Positions 7,657 through 16,003 of a DNA stretch of 64,000 nucleotides are shown here, one piece after another; positions within the stretch are counted from its first letter, which is position 1, and each line of letters opens with the position of its first letter. The stretch is taken from the NCBI GenBank assembly GCA_023393375.1, contig JAEWLI010000204.1, forward strand, positions 1 through 64,000. The letters are read 5' to 3'. This stretch comes from Bacteroidota bacterium (GTDB lineage Bacteria > Bacteroidota > Bacteroidia > Cytophagales > Cyclobacteriaceae). A model generated the notes under the pieces. The model was given only the letters and a program-made list of their open reading frames with translations. It was not told where the DNA came from and ran no database searches. The translations under genes were made by a program, and so were the position numbers.

Positions 7657-9861
7657 TCAAAGATTGTCATTGATATATTTGGCCATCAGTGTGAACAGAT
7701 GATACCTTGCAAAAGCATCACTGATGCCATGAGCCCGGTTTGGATACATAAACATATCAAATTGCTTATTGGATGCAATCAATGCATCACTCATTTCAAT
7801 GGCATTTTGATAATGAACATTGTCATCACCAGTCCCGTGTATGATCAAAAATGGATCTTCAAGCAATGGGGCATGGGTGATAGGTGAATAGTCATCATAA
7901 CCAGCGGGATTTGCCTGAGGGGTTTTTAGATATCTTTCTGTATATATGGTGTCATAAAACCGCCAGCTAGTGACCGGAGCTACCGCAATGGCCATTTTGA
8001 AATAATCAGCCCCCAATAATATGGACAAGGAAGACATATACCCTCCGTAGCTCCATCCCCATATACCAATCCTTGTTTCATCTACAAAAGGTAGCTGTCC
8101 CAAGTATTTGGCACCAGCTATTTGGTCTGCTGTTTCCAGTTTGCCCAAATTGGCATAAGTCAAATCCTTAAATTCCTTGCCCCTGCCACCTGTACCGCGG
8201 TTGTCGATACAGGCAACCAGGTAACCTTGCTGAGTAAGATAATGGTGCCACATTTCACGCATTCCTTTCCACCTGTTCAAAACCAATTGATGACCTGGCC
8301 CACCATATACATACATCAGAACAGGGTATTGTTTGGTAGAATCAAAATCAACCGGTTTTACCAGATAACCATTTAATGAAACGCCCTCTTCGTTCTCAAA
8401 TGAAAAGAAATCAACTGGATTGATACCATATTCCTTAGTTTTCTTTTTTAAGGCACTATTGTCTTCCAATTCTTTAATGACCGTCCCATCAGGTGTACAT
8501 AATGTAACATTAAGAGGGCTCACTGATGAAGAATGGTAATTTATGAAATAAGTAAAATCATTGCTAAAATCAGCATAATTGTATCCCTTTTGGTTTGATA
8601 GTTTTTTCTTTCCCTTTCCTTCCAGATCTATTCTATAAACATCTCTTTCAAGAGGGGACGATTCCGTAGAATTGAAATACAATAAATTATTAGCATCATC
8701 AAAACCATAAAATTCATCCACTTCCCAATTCCCACTCGTAATCTGCCTCACCACCTTTCCATTCATATCATGTAAATAAATGTGCTTGAAACCATCCTTT
8801 TCACTCGTTCTCAAAAATCCCCGGTTATTTTCAAGATAGATCAGATCACTGTTAAAATTAATATCCACATACGTTTTACTGGTTTCTTTAAGCACCACTT
8901 TTGTGTTACCGGACGATACATCAGCATGCAAAATGACCATTTCATTTTGTAAACGGTTCAATTTTACGACAGAAAGCAATTTAGGGTTTGAAGTCCAGTA
9001 GATTCTTGGAATGTAGTCATCAACACCGGTACCTGTTTTTACCATGGTTGTGCCCTTTTTATCTAAATCATAAATTCTGATGTCCACTATTGCATTTTTT
9101 TCACCAGCTTTAGGATATTTAAATTTATAATCTTCGGGATAAAGCGGTCCCCAGATTTGCATATTGTATTCATTAACTTCTCTTTCATCGAATCGGAAAA
9201 AAGCAATCCTTTTGCTGTCTGGAGACCAAGAGAATGCCTGTGAAATCTGAAACTCCTCTTCATACACCCAGTCTCCCATGCCATTGATGATCTCATTTTG
9301 TTTTCCATCTGTAGTTACCTGAATTTCCTGCATACTATTCAAGTTCTTGACGAAAATATTATTTTTCCTGACATAAGCCACATGCGACCCATCAGGGGAA
9401 AGTGTGGCAAATGAGATTTTCTCTTGGTTATTTATCCTTGAAATTTTTTTTGAAGCAATATCATATAAATAATAATTAGCTATGGTAGACCACCGATAGA
9501 TTGACTCTTCGTCTGTTTTCAACAATATCTTTTTTTCGTCCGGGCTTAGTTGATATCCGGAAAATTCAAATGCCCGTCCATTGACTTTTATCTTTATGCC
9601 AGAAAAGATCGTATCCACAGGATTACCAGTAGAAATATCATATTTTATGATTAACCCCCCATTATTTGTCCAGACCTGGGTGGTATAATACCTTCCGTCC
9701 TGCATCCAGTTAATTCCTCTGATAGTTTTTTCCTGAAATGTACCTTGCAAAACAATATCTTCTATGGTCAATTTTTTTGTGGGTTGTGCCTGTAAACCAC
9801 TTGTATTCAAGCCGACAACAAGAGACAAGCATACTAATAAATTTATCATTATAGAATTCAT
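7657..9861 (-). CDS. Dipeptidyl peptidase IV, S9B family
   Basis: This 734-aa serine exopeptidase releases Xaa-Pro dipeptides from peptides. A signal peptide occupies about 1-25 (ends LQAQ). The beta-propeller (DPPIV_N) spans about 110-460 and contains the double-Glu loop DWVYEEEF near 198-205, which binds the substrate N-terminus. The alpha/beta-hydrolase domain carries the triad Ser in GWSYGG (about 604), Asp in GTGDDNVH (about 677) and His in RAHGI (about 711). Length and motifs match bacterial DPP4. It is probably periplasmic or surface-exposed and works with other secreted peptidases in feeding on protein. Confidence 0.95.
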   Translation of the reverse strand: MNSIMINLLVCLSLVVGLNTSGLQAQPTKKLTIEDIVLQGTFQEKTIRGINWMQDGRYYTTQVWTNNGGLIIKYDISTGNPVDTIFSGIKIKVNGRAFEFSGYQLSPDEKKILLKTDEESIYRWSTIANYYLYDIASKKISRINNQEKISFATLSPDGSHVAYVRKNNIFVKNLNSMQEIQVTTDGKQNEIINGMGDWVYEEEFQISQAFSWSPDSKRIAFFRFDEREVNEYNMQIWGPLYPEDYKFKYPKAGEKNAIVDIRIYDLDKKGTTMVKTGTGVDDYIPRIYWTSNPKLLSVVKLNRLQNEMVILHADVSSGNTKVVLKETSKTYVDINFNSDLIYLENNRGFLRTSEKDGFKHIYLHDMNGKVVRQITSGNWEVDEFYGFDDANNLLYFNSTESSPLERDVYRIDLEGKGKKKLSNQKGYNYADFSNDFTYFINYHSSSVSPLNVTLCTPDGTVIKELEDNSALKKKTKEYGINPVDFFSFENEEGVSLNGYLVKPVDFDSTKQYPVLMYVYGGPGHQLVLNRWKGMREMWHHYLTQQGYLVACIDNRGTGGRGKEFKDLTYANLGKLETADQIAGAKYLGQLPFVDETRIGIWGWSYGGYMSSLSILLGADYFKMAIAVAPVTSWRFYDTIYTERYLKTPQANPAGYDDYSPITHAPLLEDPFLIIHGTGDDNVHYQNAIEMSDALIASNKQFDMFMYPNRAHGISDAFARYHLFTLMAKYINDNL

Positions 9862-10243
9862 GCGTAAATGTTTAATTGGGCTAATATAGTTTAAAACTGA
9901 TAAAGTATAAAATCCAGTGTATCAAATAGCTGATTCAAGTCAGCTACTTCCTAAATATTCATTTAAATATTGCAAGTTTATACTCATTTTATCCCAAGAA
10001 TGAAAATTCCAAATCTATTACTGATATAACAATATTTTATGAAATATAATATAGATATTTTATACGCTTATTGAGATGGAAGTATTTAATCATGCCCTTG
10101 TTCCTCTTAAACAGCTACCCATAACAATAAAAGAAATTCCCTGTTAAAGAGGTGAAAGGAATTAAAGCCTTGTATGAATAAATTATGTGTGAATCTTTTA
10201 TTATTTTTTTTATTATTTTTTAAATTTTTAAACATATTTCAAA
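9862..10243. promoter_or_regulatory. Divergent intergenic region between dpp4 and a surface lipoprotein gene
   Basis: This AT-rich 382-bp spacer must hold promoters for both divergent genes. A perfect 7-bp inverted repeat with a 6-nt spacer (TAGCTGA at 9927-9933, TCAGCTA at 9940-9946) lies on the dpp4 side and could be an operator. I found no full TTTG-N20-TAnnTTTG match on either strand. Confidence 0.4.
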
Positions 10244-11182
10244 ATGAAAAAATCTATTTTTAACATTATTCCTTTTATTGGATTATTGAGCCTATTTGTT
10301 TTTGTAGGGTGTTCGGACGATGATGATGATATATTGGATCCAATTAATAGTGGACCAACTATAGACGTATGGGTAAATGGTGAAGAAGATGGGCCATTTG
10401 ATGCTACAATAGGGCAAACATTGGTATTAACCTTGGATATAACAGATGCAGATGGCATCGACTCCGTCATTGTAAAGAAATTTGTAGGTGGATCGGAAGT
10501 GATGGAAGAAACCCAAACCGTATATCCAACTGCCACTGGTGGTGATGTGAACCAAAATGTAGAAGTCTCCTTAGTAGGCGTGAATTCCGATGAGGATGTT
10601 TATATTGAAGTGATAGCCGTAGATACAGAAGGCAATAGTAATACTGAAACTATTGAATTGAATATTTCTGCTTTAGGCAAATACACTACTGTACTGCTTT
10701 TCGCACCTTTGTCAGATGAATCTAGTCAGACATTCTTCAGCACATCAACTGGTCAAACCTATAGTGTAAATGATGTGGAAGATGGACCAGTATCTTTGTC
10801 TGGCCAAATTGACTTCGGTTATTACTATGGGGCCACCAATATGGCATCACTTGCATCACCACAGGTATTGAATAGTGCTGGAATTTACGATTTGGGGGAT
10901 TGGAGTGTGTTGAATGCTACCCAATATAAAAGGACTACTATTACCGAATCTGAATTTTTGGAAAATGAAGACAATATTGAATATATTAGTGGTGTATTCA
11001 ATAATGAGGCTGGAAGTGGACAAAATCAGGTGAATAATTTACAAGTGGGGGAAGTAATAGCCTTCCAATTGTCATCAGGGCAAGGCAACAGAACAGGACT
11101 AATTAGAGTTTCTGATATCGAACCCGGCGATGGACAAGAAAATTATATCGAAATAGATGTATTAGTTTCTTATGCACAATAA
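10244..11182 (+). CDS. Surface lipoprotein of unknown function
   Basis: This 312-aa protein has a signal peptide ending in the lipobox VFVGC with Cys23. A run of Asp residues follows (SDDDDDI), resembling the acidic lipoprotein export signal that sends Bacteroidota lipoproteins to the cell surface. Residues about 35-140 look like an Ig-like beta sandwich (TIGQTLVLTLDITDADGID). The C-terminal half is a Ser/Thr/Asn-rich beta domain with no family I recognise. It stands alone between the dpp4 promoter region and a strong terminator at 11201-11229. A role in binding a surface ligand is inference. Confidence 0.7.
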   Translation: MKKSIFNIIPFIGLLSLFVFVGCSDDDDDILDPINSGPTIDVWVNGEEDGPFDATIGQTLVLTLDITDADGIDSVIVKKFVGGSEVMEETQTVYPTATGGDVNQNVEVSLVGVNSDEDVYIEVIAVDTEGNSNTETIELNISALGKYTTVLLFAPLSDESSQTFFSTSTGQTYSVNDVEDGPVSLSGQIDFGYYYGATNMASLASPQVLNSAGIYDLGDWSVLNATQYKRTTITESEFLENEDNIEYISGVFNNEAGSGQNQVNNLQVGEVIAFQLSSGQGNRTGLIRVSDIEPGDGQENYIEIDVLVSYAQ

Positions 11183-11200
11183 TTTTCAAACGTATAAAGC

Positions 11201-11229
11201 AAAAAAAAGGGGGTCAACCCCTTTTTTTT
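11201..11229. terminator. Bidirectional rho-independent terminator
   Basis: A8-GGGG, a 5-nt loop and CCCC-T8 form a perfect 12-bp stem with a T-run on both strands. It lies between the lipoprotein gene (stop 11182) and the convergent methyltransferase gene (stop 11245). Confidence 0.9.
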
Positions 11230-11244
11230 ATTAGATCTACTCAT

Positions 11245-12048
11245 TTACTTTTCACCATATACCGTCACACTTGACACACCAAATTCTTTCCCATAACCAC
11301 GTATGGCTTCTTGATCCAAATACTTTTGTAGTATTTCTTCAGGCAATTCAATAAACTTTTCCTTTTGGATTGTGATATTTTTAAAGCCTGCCATTTCAAT
11401 AGTTTCCAGATATTGCTCTTTTTGGATTGCTCCTGCCACACATCCTACATACATTTCTGCGTCCTTTTTGAGACTTTCAGGAAGGTTACCAAATAAAACT
11501 ATATCAGAAATACTAAAATGTCCACCAGGTTTTAATATCCTGTAAGTTTCACTGAAAGCTTTTGATTTGTCAGGCACCAAATTCATTACACAATTGCTAA
11601 CCACCACATCTGCTGTATTATCTGGTAAAGGCACTTGTTCAATCTCTCCCAATATAAATTCTACATTAGAATAACCGAGTTTTTCTGCATTCCTTTTGGC
11701 TTTTTCAACCATTCTTTCGGTCATATCCACCCCAATCACCTTACCAGCACCGCCGGTTATGGAACGTGCGATAAAACAATCATTTCCTGCACCAGAACCT
11801 AAGTCAACCACTGTGTCACTTGCTTTGATCATAGCATATTCTGTTGGCAAACCGCATCCTAAGCCTAGATCTGCATCAGGATTGTATCCCTGTAAATTTG
11901 AATAATCATCAGCCATTACCGAATAATCTATGGTACTGCAACATGACGATCCACCACAACAGGAAGACTCATTTTGTTCTTTCGATTGATCAGCAATTTG
12001 ACCATATTTTTCTCTTACCAGTTCTTTTATTTTTTCAGGAGTATCCAT
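11245..12048 (-). CDS. arsM: Arsenite methyltransferase (ArsM type)
   Basis: It is predicted to transfer methyl groups from SAM to trivalent arsenic, giving volatile or exportable methylarsenicals. The 267-aa protein has SAM motif I VDLGSGAGND (81-90), D108 in GVDMTERMV, and LKPGGHFSISD at 172-182. Cysteines of the ArsM type are in place: C65 (GLGCGLP), C153 (SNCVMN) and C203 (YVGCVAG). An additional N-terminal CC pair cluster (30-31, 36-37) is visible. No arsR, arsB or arsC is adjacent; the possible operator at 12062-12086 suggests control by a distant ArsR. Other As/Se methylases remain possible. Confidence 0.88.
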   Translation of the reverse strand: MDTPEKIKELVREKYGQIADQSKEQNESSCCGGSSCCSTIDYSVMADDYSNLQGYNPDADLGLGCGLPTEYAMIKASDTVVDLGSGAGNDCFIARSITGGAGKVIGVDMTERMVEKAKRNAEKLGYSNVEFILGEIEQVPLPDNTADVVVSNCVMNLVPDKSKAFSETYRILKPGGHFSISDIVLFGNLPESLKKDAEMYVGCVAGAIQKEQYLETIEMAGFKNITIQKEKFIELPEEILQKYLDQEAIRGYGKEFGVSSVTVYGEK

Positions 12049-12061
12049 AATATTTCATTTA

Positions 12062-12086
12062 ATTTATATATTGCAATATTACGATA
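12062..12086. promoter_or_regulatory. Candidate ArsR-type operator
   Basis: A perfect 12-bp palindrome ATATTGCAATAT (12068-12079) is followed by TACGATATA. The whole forms an imperfect AT-rich dyad typical of ArsR/SmtB-family sites, 20 nt upstream of the arsM start. The regulator itself is not in the window. Confidence 0.4.
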
Positions 12087-12142
12087 TAGTGGCAAACTTT
12101 GTTACTCCAAATCAAAAAAATTTATTCAAAATCAAAAAAAAA

Positions 12143-12174
12143 TTTGATATAAGTATTAAGGAGGATTAAATTTG
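12143..12174 (+). promoter_or_regulatory. Bacteroidota-type promoter of the subtilase gene
   Basis: TTTG (12143-12146) and TAAATTTG (12167-12174) are separated by exactly 20 nt, a full match to the -33/-7 consensus of the Bacteroidota primary sigma factor. The expected start site near 12181 leaves a leader of about 25-30 nt. Confidence 0.75.
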
Positions 12175-12205
12175 CGTTAAACCTGAAATTCTTTTTTTGA
12201 AAAAA

Positions 12206-13891
12206 ATGCTTATGAAATCTTTGATTTTGGTGATCTTTCTGGCTCCATTATTATTTGGTGCATCTTCATTTACCTCCAATAACTCCGGTGCTGACCCTGT
12301 TTCAACAATAGATTCACTTGAAACCGCCCAAGTAAACTGGCACCTATTAGATCCTGTCCGCGATAACATCCAAGGAATAAGCATGGACAAATTATATGAG
12401 GAATTACTGAAAGGGAAAAATGCCAAAAAGAAAATAATAGTGGCCGTTATTGATAGCGGTGTAGACATTGGTCATGAAGATCTGAGGGGAAAAATATGGA
12501 CTAATCAAAAAGAAATTCCAGGTAATGGTATAGACGACGACAATAATGGATTTGTTGATGATATTCATGGTTGGAATTTTATTGGCAATAGTGATGGAAC
12601 AAATGTGGAACATGAAACATTGGAATATGTGCGCATTGTTCGCGATTATGAAAAAAGATTTGGAAAAATAAAATCGATAAATGATCTTCCTGCCAGTGAT
12701 CGCAAACTCTTTGAAATGTACCATCAATCCCGAAAAAAATTGGCAAAGGAGCGTGAAAAGTATGAGGCTGAAAGAGAAAATATTGAATTGTTTGTGCAAG
12801 GTCTGGCCATCTCAGAAGAATTGGTGCAGGAAGCTTTGGGAAAAGAAGATTATACTCAGGAAGATTTACTTGCTTTAGTGACAGATAGTCAGGATGTAAT
12901 GTCAGCCAAACTCTTTTTATTGAATATTTATAGCCGAGGGTTTACTTATCAGGATCTTAATGAAGTTAAAGACTATTACGACACCAGGCTTGATAAGCAT
13001 TTAAACACCTCATTTAATCCGAGGGTGATTGTCAATGACAACCCAGAAGACATTAATGATACGAGCTATGGTAATAATGATGTAAAAGGCCCTCGTTCAG
13101 ATCATGGCACTTTTGTAGCCGGTATAATTGCAGCTAACAGAAACAATAATTTAGGAATCGATGGTATTGCAGAAAATGTAAAAATCATGGTACTTAGAGC
13201 TGTTCCTGATGGTGATGAATATGATAAGGATGTGGCTTTAGCGATAAGATATGCTGTTGATAATGGGGCTAATATCATTAACATGAGTTTCGGCAAAGAA
13301 TTTTCCCCACAGAAAGAAATGGTAGATGATGCGCTAAGATATGCGGAACAAAATAACGTATTGGTAGTACATGCTGCAGGTAACAATGCTACAAATATTG
13401 ACGACAAAACCCACTATCCAACCGCCCGACTTGATGACAACACAATCGCTGCTTCAGTAATTACTGTTGGGGCAATTTCCAAAAACCTTAACTATCAACT
13501 ATTAGGAAACTTCACCAATTATGGTAAAAATGAAGTGGATATATTTGCTCCGGGTGTTGATATGGTTTCCTTATACCCTGAAAATAAGTATAATATGGGC
13601 AGTGGTACTAGTTTTTCAAGTCCGGTAGTAGCAGGTATTGCCGCTCTCATCTGGTCATATCATCCTGAATTATCTGCTTTGCAGGTAAAAGATGTACTCT
13701 TAAATAGTGTGGTCAAATATCCAAAGCAAAAGGTGTATCTACCAAATGACGACACCGGGAAAACAAAAAAGGTAAAGTTTTCGAAACTGTCAAAAACAGG
13801 GGGAATTATAAATGCTTATGAAGCTTTCAAATATGCCGAAAAATTGGTGGAATCTCAGGTAATAAATTCGTCTTCAATACATTTGAATTAA
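12206..13891 (+). CDS. Subtilisin-like serine peptidase, family S8
   Basis: This secreted endopeptidase has a signal peptide in its first 22 or so residues. I start at ATG 12206 (ATG 12212 is equally possible); the in-frame TTG at 12197 lies before it. Counting from that TTG, the triad is Asp86 in AVIDSGVD, His303 in DHGTFVAG and Ser472 in GTSFSSPVVAG. The Asp and His are about 217 residues apart, far more than in subtilisin. The insert contains a charged helical stretch (about 170-200) and a four-residue DDDN acidic loop. No C-terminal T9SS sorting domain is visible, so it is probably periplasmic or released. Confidence 0.92.
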   Translation: MLMKSLILVIFLAPLLFGASSFTSNNSGADPVSTIDSLETAQVNWHLLDPVRDNIQGISMDKLYEELLKGKNAKKKIIVAVIDSGVDIGHEDLRGKIWTNQKEIPGNGIDDDNNGFVDDIHGWNFIGNSDGTNVEHETLEYVRIVRDYEKRFGKIKSINDLPASDRKLFEMYHQSRKKLAKEREKYEAERENIELFVQGLAISEELVQEALGKEDYTQEDLLALVTDSQDVMSAKLFLLNIYSRGFTYQDLNEVKDYYDTRLDKHLNTSFNPRVIVNDNPEDINDTSYGNNDVKGPRSDHGTFVAGIIAANRNNNLGIDGIAENVKIMVLRAVPDGDEYDKDVALAIRYAVDNGANIINMSFGKEFSPQKEMVDDALRYAEQNNVLVVHAAGNNATNIDDKTHYPTARLDDNTIAASVITVGAISKNLNYQLLGNFTNYGKNEVDIFAPGVDMVSLYPENKYNMGSGTSFSSPVVAGIAALIWSYHPELSALQVKDVLLNSVVKYPKQKVYLPNDDTGKTKKVKFSKLSKTGGIINAYEAFKYAEKLVESQVINSSSIHLN

Positions 13892-13968
13892 TTATTGAGC
13901 TTCAGATTCAATTCCCTTACCGTATTACCAAAAGGATACCGGATCTTTCTGAACAATTTAAAATAAAA

Positions 13969-14002
13969 GCTTTAATTTAGCTTATCAAACCTAAATTAAA
14001 GC
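13969..14002. repeat. Perfect 12-bp inverted repeat just before the GH97 start codon
   Basis: GCTTTAATTTAG (13969-13980) and CTAAATTAAAGC (13991-14002) flank a 10-nt spacer, and the ATG of the GH97 gene is at 14005. No T-run follows, so it is a poor terminator. It could be a protein operator or an RNA stem that controls translation. Confidence 0.6.
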
Positions 14003-14004
14003 AT

Positions 14005-15945
14005 ATGAATATAGCTATTACTCCTTTCCAAAAGGTATTTATTATCATACTTCTTTTATCTGTTTCCTGCAAAAAGAAAGACCTTACTTTGTTAAGTCCC
14101 AATGATCGGATTAAGGCTGTTGTAGAAATTAATGATGATGGTCAGATTAGTTTCAGGATTACCAGCAATGATATGGAAGTTTTGCAATCTTCACGTATGG
14201 GTATTGTCCGTGAAGATGCGGACTTTTCTGCAAACCTATCCTTGGAAAAAGTGTCAAAGACAAAGAAAGTTTCTGACAGTTATGAAATGAAACATGGCAA
14301 ACAACGACACTATCAATATGAAGCCAATGAAAAAATTTATCAATTCACCAATCAAAATGGTGAATCGATGGAAATTATTTTTCAGGTATCAAATCAGGGA
14401 GTAGCTTACAGATATTCCTTTCCTGAAAAAAGTGATGATATTAAGAAGATAACCCGCGAATTATCGGCATTCAGTTTTCCAGAGGGTACCGCCACATGGA
14501 TTCAACCACGGGCAAAAGCCAAAAGTGGCTGGGAAAGTTCTAACCCGTCATATGAAGAGAATTATCAACAAAATATTAAGGTTACAGCACTTGAATCAAC
14601 AGAAACCGGCTGGGTTTTTCCTGCATTGTTTAAAACAGGTGAGCAATGGTTACTGATATCTGAAACTGCACCAGATAAAAATTATTGCGGCACAAGGCTG
14701 TTGAAAGGGGATCAAGCCAACGAATTAGTAATAGGCTTTCCCGAAGAGGTGGAACATTCTCATGGTGGTCAGGTGAATCCGGAATCCACATTACCATGGC
14801 TGACCCCCTGGAGAATTGTTGCCATTGGCAATCTATCTGAAATCACAGCATCTACATTGGGGACTGACCTGGCAGCACCTGCTTTATATGATGATATTGC
14901 TTATGTAATACCTGGACGATCTTCATGGAGCTGGGTGATGTTGAAAGAAGATTCTATCATTTATGATGTTCAGAAAAGATTTATTGATTATTCCGCAGAT
15001 ATGGGCTGGGAGTATTCCTTGATTGATGTGAATTGGGATACTCAAATCGGTTATGATAAGATAAAAGAATTATCAGAATATGCAGCTGAGAAAAATGTTG
15101 GACTTCTTCTCTGGTATAATTCCGCTGGAGATTGGAATACAACACCCTATCATCCAAGGGACATGCTGCTGACTTCAGAAAGTCGGCAGAAGGAGTTTTC
15201 CAGGCTTCGCGAAATGGGAATACGCGGCATTAAAATAGACTTTTTTGGTGGGGATGGACAATCCGTGATGAAATATTACCAGGAGATCTTTGAGGATGCC
15301 CATCAATATCAATTGATGGTTAATTGCCATGGTTCCACCTTGCCCAGAGGTTGGCAGCGTACATATCCAAATTTAGTGACCATGGAAGCAATAAAAGGTT
15401 TTGAATTTGTAACTTTTGACCAATCTAATGCCGACCAACAACCTGTTACTTCCACAATAGCACCTTTCAGCAGAAATGTGTTTGATCCGATGGATTTCAC
15501 CCCTATGGGATTTTCTGAAATCCCAGGGATCAACAGATTGACCAGTAATGCTTTTGAATTGGCTACTGCTGTCATATTTCTGTCTGGTGTACAGCATTAT
15601 GCCGAAACAGATCGGGGAATGGCTGCAATACCTGTTTATGTAAAGGAAATGATAAAAGAAATTCCTGTAGCATGGGAAGAGTCTCATTTGGTGGATGGTT
15701 TTCCTGGTAAATTGGTTGTGATAGCCCGGAAAAAAGGAGATACATGGTTTGTCGCAGGTATCAATGGCGAGAACATGGCAAAAGATATAACCTTCAGTTT
15801 ACCATTTGTGGAAACAAAAAAAGGTAGTTTAATCACGGACGGGGGTGATAATCGCACCTTCATTCAACATGAAGTGCTGATGGATGACACCAAACAATTG
15901 AATATCCAAATGATTCCCTATGGAGGATTTGTGATGAAATTCTAA
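14005..15945 (+). CDS. Glycoside hydrolase family 97 (alpha-glucosidase or alpha-galactosidase)
   Basis: This 646-aa protein has the GH97 layout: an N-terminal beta-sandwich (about 30-290), a TIM barrel (about 300-560) and a C-terminal beta domain. The N-terminus ends in a lipobox-like LSVSC followed by KKKD, so it may be a lipoprotein. The sequence GIKIDFFGGDGQ has Asp at about residue 412, the position of the catalytic nucleophile in retaining GH97 alpha-galactosidases. Inverting SusB-type members use Glu instead, so a retaining enzyme is favoured. No susC/susD pair flanks it. The inverted repeat at 13969-14002 sits directly upstream. Confidence 0.9.
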   Translation: MNIAITPFQKVFIIILLLSVSCKKKDLTLLSPNDRIKAVVEINDDGQISFRITSNDMEVLQSSRMGIVREDADFSANLSLEKVSKTKKVSDSYEMKHGKQRHYQYEANEKIYQFTNQNGESMEIIFQVSNQGVAYRYSFPEKSDDIKKITRELSAFSFPEGTATWIQPRAKAKSGWESSNPSYEENYQQNIKVTALESTETGWVFPALFKTGEQWLLISETAPDKNYCGTRLLKGDQANELVIGFPEEVEHSHGGQVNPESTLPWLTPWRIVAIGNLSEITASTLGTDLAAPALYDDIAYVIPGRSSWSWVMLKEDSIIYDVQKRFIDYSADMGWEYSLIDVNWDTQIGYDKIKELSEYAAEKNVGLLLWYNSAGDWNTTPYHPRDMLLTSESRQKEFSRLREMGIRGIKIDFFGGDGQSVMKYYQEIFEDAHQYQLMVNCHGSTLPRGWQRTYPNLVTMEAIKGFEFVTFDQSNADQQPVTSTIAPFSRNVFDPMDFTPMGFSEIPGINRLTSNAFELATAVIFLSGVQHYAETDRGMAAIPVYVKEMIKEIPVAWEESHLVDGFPGKLVVIARKKGDTWFVAGINGENMAKDITFSLPFVETKKGSLITDGGDNRTFIQHEVLMDDTKQLNIQMIPYGGFVMKF

Positions 15946-15946
15946 A

Positions 15947-15987
15947 CTAAAGAAGGGCGGATTATATCGATATCCGCCCTTCTTTAG
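15947..15987. terminator. Bidirectional terminator between GH97 and the TonB receptor
   Basis: A perfect 16-bp stem CTAAAGAAGGGCGGAT/ATCCGCCCTTCTTTAG (15947-15962 with 15972-15987) has a 9-nt loop and is followed by a T-rich stretch on the plus strand. The stop codons of two convergent genes lie on either side. Confidence 0.85.
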
Positions 15988-16003
15988 TTGTTTTATTATT
16001 TTA

